Source: Arthrobacter sp. MSA 4-2
Lineage (GTDB): Bacteria > Actinomycetota > Actinomycetes > Actinomycetales > Micrococcaceae
Direction: 5' to 3'
Length of the DNA: 64,000 nt
NCBI RefSeq assembly: GCF_016405885.1
Contig: NZ_JAEKGC010000004.1
Location: 1 to 64,000 of the forward strand
The stretch's first letter is position 1. The number at the start of each line of letters is the position of its first letter. The notes beneath the pieces were generated by a model. It was not told the origin of the DNA. It worked only from the letters and a program-made list of their open reading frames with translations, and ran no database searches. The position numbers and the translations under genes are program-made. Below, one piece after another: positions 59,350 to 64,000 of this stretch.

Positions 59350-60408
59350 TCAGTCGTACGCCCCTGCAAACGAGGCGAAGATTTCGGCGGCGGGGCCCAG
59401 CCGGGCCAGGGGCGCCGACTGCCCGGCCCAGAAACTGGCGAGATCGGCCCGCCCCTCCTCCTCTGCGGCCCTGCGGAACGGCGAGGTCATCGCGCCAAGG
59501 GCCGGGTACGGAACGTGGGTGTCCCATCCGGACGCCTCCCGGGTCACCCGGTTGACCAGGCCGCGGGCCAGGCGCCCGGTGAAGGCGCCGGTCAGGACCG
59601 TGCTGCGGCCGGCCGGCCCGGTGACCGCCTGCTTGTGGACCGCCGAGGCGGCCGACTCGTCCGCCACGAGGAACGCCGTTCCAACCTGCACCCCCTCGGC
59701 CCCCAGTTCGTGTGCCGCCCGGATCTGGGAGGGCGTGGCGATTCCGCCGGCGGCAACGACCGGCGTGTCGACAGCAGCCACAATCTGGGGCACCAGCGAG
59801 AACGTCCCGACCAGGGATTCCTCCGCCGGGGCAAGAAAGGCACCGCGGTGCCCGCCGGCGTCGCTGCCGGAGGCGACGATCACGTCCACGCCGGCCTCCT
59901 CAAGGGCGGCCGCCTCGTCGACCGTCGTTGCCGTCCCCACCAGGCGGATTCCGGCGCGCCGCGCGCGGTCCACGGTGTCGGCAGCAGGCGCGCCGAACAC
60001 AAAACTGATGACCGGTGGTGCCGCGGCCAGGAGTGCGTCCAACTGGGCATCGAAGTCAATGGGCGCACCCACCGATGGCTCCGGCGGGTCGATGCCCAAC
60101 TCCTCGAAGTACGGGGCCAACAACGCCGCCTGTGCCACCAGTTGGTCGACGCCGGCCGCTGAATCACCGCCCAGCGGTATCCAGAGGTTGACTGCGAAGG
60201 GCCGGGCCGTCGCGTCCTTGAGCCGGCCAACCAGCGCCGTGATCTCATCGGGACGGAGGTGGTGGGCGCCAAAGGACCCGAGTCCGCCCGCCTCCGCGAC
60301 GGCGGCGACGAGGGATTCGGAGGAGAGGCCGCCGCCGAAGGGGCCCTGGATGATAGGGAAATCCAGGCCGAGCAGGTCGGCCACCCGCGTGTGCCGCAGC
60401 AAAGTCAT
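59350..60408 (-). CDS. Nitronate monooxygenase-like flavoprotein
   Basis: The ATG at 60408 has AAAGG upstream and gives 352 residues. This TIM-barrel enzyme has 'VADLLGLDFPIIQGPFGGGLSSESLVAAVAEAGGLGSFGAHHL' near the start, 'VIVASGSDAGGHRGAFLAP' near 196 with the conserved His, and 'VAAGGIATPSQIRAAHELGAEGVQVGTAFLVADES' near 235. These are hallmarks of the NMO/2-nitropropane dioxygenase family, which binds FMN. It detoxifies alkyl nitronates or related carbanions; some members act on quinones. It is divergent from the hydrolase gene. Confidence 0.87.
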   Translation of the reverse strand: MTLLRHTRVADLLGLDFPIIQGPFGGGLSSESLVAAVAEAGGLGSFGAHHLRPDEITALVGRLKDATARPFAVNLWIPLGGDSAAGVDQLVAQAALLAPYFEELGIDPPEPSVGAPIDFDAQLDALLAAAPPVISFVFGAPAADTVDRARRAGIRLVGTATTVDEAAALEEAGVDVIVASGSDAGGHRGAFLAPAEESLVGTFSLVPQIVAAVDTPVVAAGGIATPSQIRAAHELGAEGVQVGTAFLVADESAASAVHKQAVTGPAGRSTVLTGAFTGRLARGLVNRVTREASGWDTHVPYPALGAMTSPFRRAAEEEGRADLASFWAGQSAPLARLGPAAEIFASFAGAYD

Positions 60409-60457
60409 GCTTGCACGCCTTTCATTTCGTGATGTTTCATGGTTTGCCTTCCCATCC

Positions 60458-60514
60458 TTGACATGATAATAGGCGCGCACCTATAACTGAAGCCTATAGT
60501 GGACCGAACATCTA
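60458..60514 (+). promoter_or_regulatory. Hydrolase promoter with TetR operator candidate
   Basis: TTGACA (60458-60463) and TATAAC (60482-60487), 18 bases apart, form a near-consensus promoter. GACCGAACATCTA (60502-60514) matches the motif after the SDR promoter at 11 of 13 positions. TATAACTG is also identical in the two promoters. This suggests control by the same TetR repressor. Confidence 0.65.
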
Positions 60515-60529
60515 GGAAGGCGTTCCATC

Positions 60530-61525
60530 ATGTCCGCAGACCCGGAAGCCCCCTGGAAGCCGTTCAGTTTTACCGAGGCCGCAGCGTCGCTGCGATTGGT
60601 CCCCACCGCTCCCGTTCCCGAGACTGCCCGCGGGCCGAAGGTTCCGGAGGAGGGATATTACGTCGAGGAGCTCGCCGACGGAATGTTCCTGTTGAGTGAC
60701 GGCACCTATCAGATGATGTTCGTCGTCACCGATGACGGAGTCATTGCCGTCGACGCTCCGCCGACCCTGGGTCACAACATTCTTCGGGCGATCAAGGGCG
60801 TGACGTCCAAGCCCATCACCCAGATCGTCTACAGCCACCAGCATGCCGACCACGTCGGGGCGATGTCGCTCTACCCCCAGGACGTACCCCGGTATGCCCA
60901 GCGGATCACTGCGGAGCGGCTGCGGAAGCTCGGCGATCCGAACCGCCCCCTTCCCACGGTCGAGTTCGACGACGGCTACACGCTGCAGTCGGGCGATCAC
61001 ACCCTGCAGCTCGACTACAAGGGTCCCAACCATGCCGAAGGGAACATCTTCATCCACGAGCCCAAGCGTCAGGTGCTGATGCTTGTGGACGTCATCTTCC
61101 CGGGGTGGGTGCCGTTCTCGAACCTTGCCGTGTCCGCCAATATCCCCGGATACGTCACCGCTGTCGACCAGACGCTGGGGTACTCCTTCGAGAAGCTGGT
61201 CCCCGGACACGTAACCCGCACCGGCACCCGCAAGGATGTCGAGGTGCAGGCTGAGTACCTGAGGGACCTGTACAACACGACGGAGGCGGCGCTGTCCTCG
61301 GTCGATCTGGGCGAGATTATGGCCCCGGTTGATATGTCGAACGCCTGGGCGGTCTTCCGGGCCTACCTCGACGCGGTCGCGGCGAAGTCCGCCGACGAAC
61401 TAATTCCGCGCTGGGTGGACCGGCTGGGCGGAGCGGACGTGTTCACCCTGCCCAACGCCTGGGCCATGATGGAGGCCCTGCGCCTCGACTACGGAAGCCT
61501 CGGCCCGTTCGGCATCGCCGACTAG
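60530..61525 (+). CDS. Metallo-beta-lactamase-fold hydrolase
   Basis: The 331-residue protein has the zinc motif 'YSHQHADHVGAM' with His103, His105, Asp107 and His108, and further ligands in 'GPNHAEGNIF' near 166, 'LMLVDVIFPGW' (Asp near 186) and 'VPGHVTRTG' near 225. It keeps the core of the family and adds about 80 helical residues at the C-terminus. It is cytosolic and lacks a signal peptide. It may hydrolyse a thioester, lactone or related bond. Its AGGAAGG ribosome binding site lies just after the operator candidate. Confidence 0.87.
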   Translation: MSADPEAPWKPFSFTEAAASLRLVPTAPVPETARGPKVPEEGYYVEELADGMFLLSDGTYQMMFVVTDDGVIAVDAPPTLGHNILRAIKGVTSKPITQIVYSHQHADHVGAMSLYPQDVPRYAQRITAERLRKLGDPNRPLPTVEFDDGYTLQSGDHTLQLDYKGPNHAEGNIFIHEPKRQVLMLVDVIFPGWVPFSNLAVSANIPGYVTAVDQTLGYSFEKLVPGHVTRTGTRKDVEVQAEYLRDLYNTTEAALSSVDLGEIMAPVDMSNAWAVFRAYLDAVAAKSADELIPRWVDRLGGADVFTLPNAWAMMEALRLDYGSLGPFGIAD

Positions 61526-62010
61526 GACTGCGTCCTCCCGTGCTGCGGCCGTAGGTGCCGGCCACCCCTCCTGAGGGGGCCCGCCGGTCCCGGCGCTGGG
61601 GTCTTCCATGCGCTCAACAGCACTCCCTTCGGGCCGCCGCTGCCGGACGCCCGCTGCTCCAACCTGCAGATTTCTGCCCCCTCCGGTCCGCCGTTGCGCC
61701 CTGACCCTGCGGAACAACCGCGGGAAGGGGGTTCGGGCGCAGGGGAATTATTTTTTCCACGTCTGAGTTGATACGCATACACGATCAAGCACTCCTAATT
61801 GAGGAGTAGCAGGATTTTTCGGACGGGCAGCCCGCAGGCCCACCGTCGGGCAATAGGAAGTCAGCTAGCCGGCCGTAGTCGTTCTGCCGGCCCTCCGCGG
61901 AATAAGACTCACCATTTCCGCCTTTACGAGAGCCGGGATAGTGCAGGGGGACCCGGCCCGGCGGCACCTTCAACAGCAAATCACACAGCCGATCAAGAAA
62001 AGGACCTGTC
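61526..62010. other. 485-base intergenic region without a convincing gene
   Basis: The first 230 bases are GC-rich without clear structure. An AT-rich tract at about 61746-61758 precedes two adjacent inverted repeats: TTGAT (61768-61772) with ATCAA (61784-61788), and ACTCCT (61791-61796) with AGGAGT (61802-61807). These may be regulator sites. The two minus-strand frames of about 87 codons here have no coding character. AAAAGGA at the right end is the ribosome binding site of the VOC gene. Confidence 0.5.
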
Positions 62011-62457
62011 ATGGAATTCAAGCTCGAGGTAGTAGCCGTTCCCGTCACGGACGTGGACCGTGCGAAGGCCTTCTACGACTCGCTGGGCTGGCGCTTCGAC
62101 GCCGACTTCACCGTTGACGAGGACCTCCGGGTCGTCCAGTTCACCCCTCCGGGCTCGGGTGCCTCGATCATGATCGGCAAGGGCATCACCGCCGGCGCCC
62201 CCGGCTCGCTGCAGGGCCTGTACCTGATCGTCGATGACATCATCGCCGCACGCGAGGACATCGCCGCCCGCGGCATCGAGATCTCCGAGGTCTGGCACGA
62301 CGCCAAGGGCATCTGGCACCACGAAGGGGAGAAGGACCGCGTCCCCGGGCCCGACCCCGAGCGCAACACCTACGCCTCCTACGCCTCCTTCACCGACCCC
62401 GACGGCAACGGCTGGTTCCTCCAGGAAATCACCACCCGCCTGCCCGGCCGCATCTAA
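62011..62457 (+). CDS. VOC (glyoxalase/dioxygenase fold) protein
   Basis: The 148-residue protein has the vicinal-oxygen-chelate fold in two halves: 'VVAVPVTDVDRAKAFYDSLGWRFDADFTVDEDLRVVQFTPPGSGASIMIGKG' and 'YLIVDDIIAAREDIAARGIEISEVWHD', ending 'YASFTDPDGNGWFLQEI' with the conserved C-terminal Glu. The metal-binding His expected at the very start of the fold is replaced ('LEVVAVPV'), so metal binding or catalysis is not certain. A perfect 16-base hairpin follows 16 bases after the stop. It could bind a reactive carbonyl or quinone, in keeping with its neighbours. Confidence 0.85.
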   Translation: MEFKLEVVAVPVTDVDRAKAFYDSLGWRFDADFTVDEDLRVVQFTPPGSGASIMIGKGITAGAPGSLQGLYLIVDDIIAAREDIAARGIEISEVWHDAKGIWHHEGEKDRVPGPDPERNTYASYASFTDPDGNGWFLQEITTRLPGRI

Positions 62458-62473
62458 CTCCGGCCAATAGACC

Positions 62474-62509
62474 CCGCCGCGGCGTCCGGATCACCGGACG
62501 CCGCGGCGG
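62474..62509 (+). terminator. Terminator-like hairpin after the VOC gene
   Basis: The arms CCGCCGCGGCGTCCGG (62474-62489) and CCGGACGCCGCGGCGG (62494-62509) pair perfectly over 16 bases with loop ATCA. There is only TT after the stem. Confidence 0.8.
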
Positions 62510-62613
62510 TTCCAATCCGCAGGACCGTGCCGGTGGAGCAATACCGGAACGTACAAGACATCCACCCAGAAGAGATTCAAGGCAGAACCGAAATTTTGAG
62601 GGAAGACACGACG

Positions 62614-64000
62614 ATGGAAAAAACTGAGTACGACCTGATTGTTCTGGGCGGAGGTGCAGTTGGCGAGAATGTGGCCGACCGTGCCGTCCAGGGCGGATTG
62701 ACCGCAGTGGTCGTTGAGGCCGAGCTGGTCGGAGGCGAGTGCTCGTATTGGGCGTGCATGCCCTCGAAGGCGCTGCTGCGCTCAGCCCAGGTGCTGCGCG
62801 CGGCTCGGCACATGCCCGGCGTAGCGGAGGCGGTCACCGGCGAGCTGAACGTTGACGCAGTGCTGGCCCGCCGGAATGCCTTCACCAGCAACTGGGACGA
62901 CGCCGGCCAGGTGGGCTGGCTCGAAGGCGCCGGAATCGACCTGGTGCGCGGCCACGGACGGATCAGTGGCACCAAGGAGGTCACCGTGACCGCCGCTGAC
63001 GGTACCGTCACCGTGCTCACCGCACGCCACGCGGTGGCCGTAACCACCGGCTCCGATGCCGTGATTCCCCCCATCGAAGGCCTGGTAGAGGCCCGCCCGT
63101 GGACGTCCCGGGAGGCAACCAGCATCAAGTCCGTGCCCGAAAGCCTTGCCATCATCGGCGGCGGGGTCGTGGCAACGGAGATGGCCACCGCCTTCGCCGG
63201 CTTTGGCACGAAGGTCACCCTAATCGCCCGCAGCGGCCTTCTCACCGAGATGGAGCCCTTCGCGGGTGAAATGGTCGGCGCATCCCTGCGCGAGCTGGGT
63301 GCCACCGTGCTCACCGATACCAAGACCACGAAGGTCACGCGGGACGGGGATACCGTCACCATTGAAACTGCCGACGGCGGCACGATCACCGCCGGAGAGG
63401 TCATTGTCGCAACCGGGCGCAGCCCGCGCAGCACCGACATCGGTCTGGAGACCGTGGGACTCACTGCCGGTGCCTGGCTGGCAACGGATGACACGATGCA
63501 GGTGCCCGGCTATGACTGGCTCTACGCTGCCGGCGATGTGACCGGGCGGGTGCTGCTGACCCACCAGGGCAAGTACCAGGCGCGCGCGGCAGGTGACGTG
63601 ATTGCGGCCCGGGCCACCGGCGCCGTGGTCTCGGACGGCCCGTGGGGCACGCATGTGGCCACCGCTGATCACGAGGCGGTTCCGCAGGTGACCTTCACCG
63701 ACCCCGAGGTGGCGTCGGTGGGACTGACCGCCGCGGCCGCACGCCGCGCCGGTTATGAGATCCGGGTTGTGGATTACGAGCTCGGCTGGACTGCCGGCGC
63801 CTCGGTCCACGCCGATGGGTACACCGGCAAGGCCCGCATGATCGTCGACGAGAAGCGCAAGGTCGTCCTTGGGGTGACCTTCGTGGGACCCGACGTGGCG
63901 GAGCTGGTCCAGGCCGCGACCATGATCATCGTCGGCGAGGTCCCCCTTGACCGTCTCTGGCACGCTGTGCCGGCGTACCCGACGATCAGTGAGATCTGGC
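62614..64000 (+). CDS. FAD-dependent pyridine-nucleotide disulfide oxidoreductase (3' cut by window edge)
   Basis: The ATG at 62614 has GAGGGAAG upstream, and the frame runs open to the window end, giving at least 462 residues. It has the FAD loop '[15 protein letters not shown]' (8-22), the redox pair Cys43 and Cys48 in '[16 protein letters not shown]', the NAD(P) loop '[21 protein letters not shown]' near 175, 'YAAGDVTGR' near 305, and the dimer-interface end '[13 protein letters not shown]'. This is the dihydrolipoamide dehydrogenase/mercuric reductase fold. The CSYWAC motif, instead of CLNxGC, marks an uncharacterised subgroup. No lipoyl-dependent complex or mer genes are near, so a quinone or disulfide reductase role is likely. 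Confidence 0.9.
   Translation, partial: MEKTEYDLIVLGGGAVGENVADRAVQGGLTAVVVEAELVGGECSYWACMPSKALLRSAQVLRAARHMPGVAEAVTGELNVDAVLARRNAFTSNWDDAGQVGWLEGAGIDLVRGHGRISGTKEVTVTAADGTVTVLTARHAVAVTTGSDAVIPPIEGLVEARPWTSREATSIKSVPESLAIIGGGVVATEMATAFAGFGTKVTLIARSGLLTEMEPFAGEMVGASLRELGATVLTDTKTTKVTRDGDTVTIETADGGTITAGEVIVATGRSPRSTDIGLETVGLTAGAWLATDDTMQVPGYDWLYAAGDVTGRVLLTHQGKYQARAAGDVIAARATGAVVSDGPWGTHVATADHEAVPQVTFTDPEVASVGLTAAAARRAGYEIRVVDYELGWTAGASVHADGYTGKARMIVDEKRKVVLGVTFVGPDVAELVQAATMIIVGEVPLDRLWHAVPAYPTISEIW

Noticed and set aside
61522-62048. Two minus-strand frames of 87-88 codons in the gap before the VOC gene
   Set aside because: Neither has a ribosome binding site, typical codon bias or a recognisable fold, and one overlaps the VOC start.

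Overview
The window is high-GC actinobacterial DNA, most likely from the family Micrococcaceae (Arthrobacter or a close relative). The lineage markers are mycothiol synthase (mshD), an OmpR-type GlnR regulator, the hadA-like/hadB-like/murB gene string, a DUF4193 zinc-ribbon protein, an actinobacterial ATP-type phosphofructokinase (Gly104/Lys124), and several leaderless genes preceded by a TANNNT box six or seven bases before the start codon. A UbiA prenyltransferase/CrtD-like desaturase/CruF-like hydratase trio resembles the bacterioruberin (C50 carotenoid) genes of haloarchaea and fits the pink, bacterioruberin-producing Arthrobacter agilis group. The genus is inferred from gene content, not proven.

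Layout. 1-8.4 kb: a cell-surface polysaccharide locus. It holds the end of a glycosyltransferase, an HPr-kinase-like P-loop protein, a second glycosyltransferase, a flippase, a large polytopic membrane protein, two small membrane proteins and a cytosolic metallophosphoesterase. From the second glycosyltransferase to the phosphoesterase the genes run with overlapping starts and stops; a metallophosphatase lipoprotein follows. 8.5-14.5 kb: yajQ, tRNA-Tyr, an O-acyltransferase/SGNH protein, a second flippase and a CelD/BcsL-type acyltransferase. 14.7-20.1 kb: exported HNH nuclease, exported VanY-type peptidase with VCBS repeats, small envelope proteins, a four-helix membrane protein with a winged-helix tail, and thioredoxin. 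20.2-28.7 kb: AlkA-like glycosylase, cbs-metB, amidohydrolase, MOSC protein and a DEAD-box helicase with a long leader. 28.8-29.1 kb: tRNA-Thr and tRNA-Met separated by a structured spacer.

29.3-39.7 kb: secreted protein, methyltransferase plus thioredoxin-reductase-like enzyme divergent from an XRE-cupin regulator with a clear operator, LtrA, a ParA-like ATPase with a repeat-rich N-terminus, DUF2797 protein, hadA/hadB-like dehydratases with murB. 39.7-53 kb is mainly housekeeping: asd (of the E. coli type), folA-thyA, mshD-ppk-mutT1, a candidate structured small RNA between mshD and glnR, glnR, nitrobindin-like protein, ygfZ with an ankyrin protein, and pfkA. 53-56.3 kb: carotenoid genes. 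56.3-56.8 kb: zinc-free L36 and DUF4193.

57.4-64 kb is an accessory redox or detoxification module: TetR repressor (with a coupled GNAT gene), an SDR-like protein lacking the catalytic tyrosine, an NTF2-like protein, nitronate monooxygenase, metallo-beta-lactamase-fold hydrolase, VOC protein and a flavin disulfide oxidoreductase cut by the window edge. The promoters before the SDR and the hydrolase share the same -10 box and the same 13-base downstream motif, which suggests that one TetR repressor controls both. No CRISPR array, insertion sequence, integrase or rRNA gene was seen.
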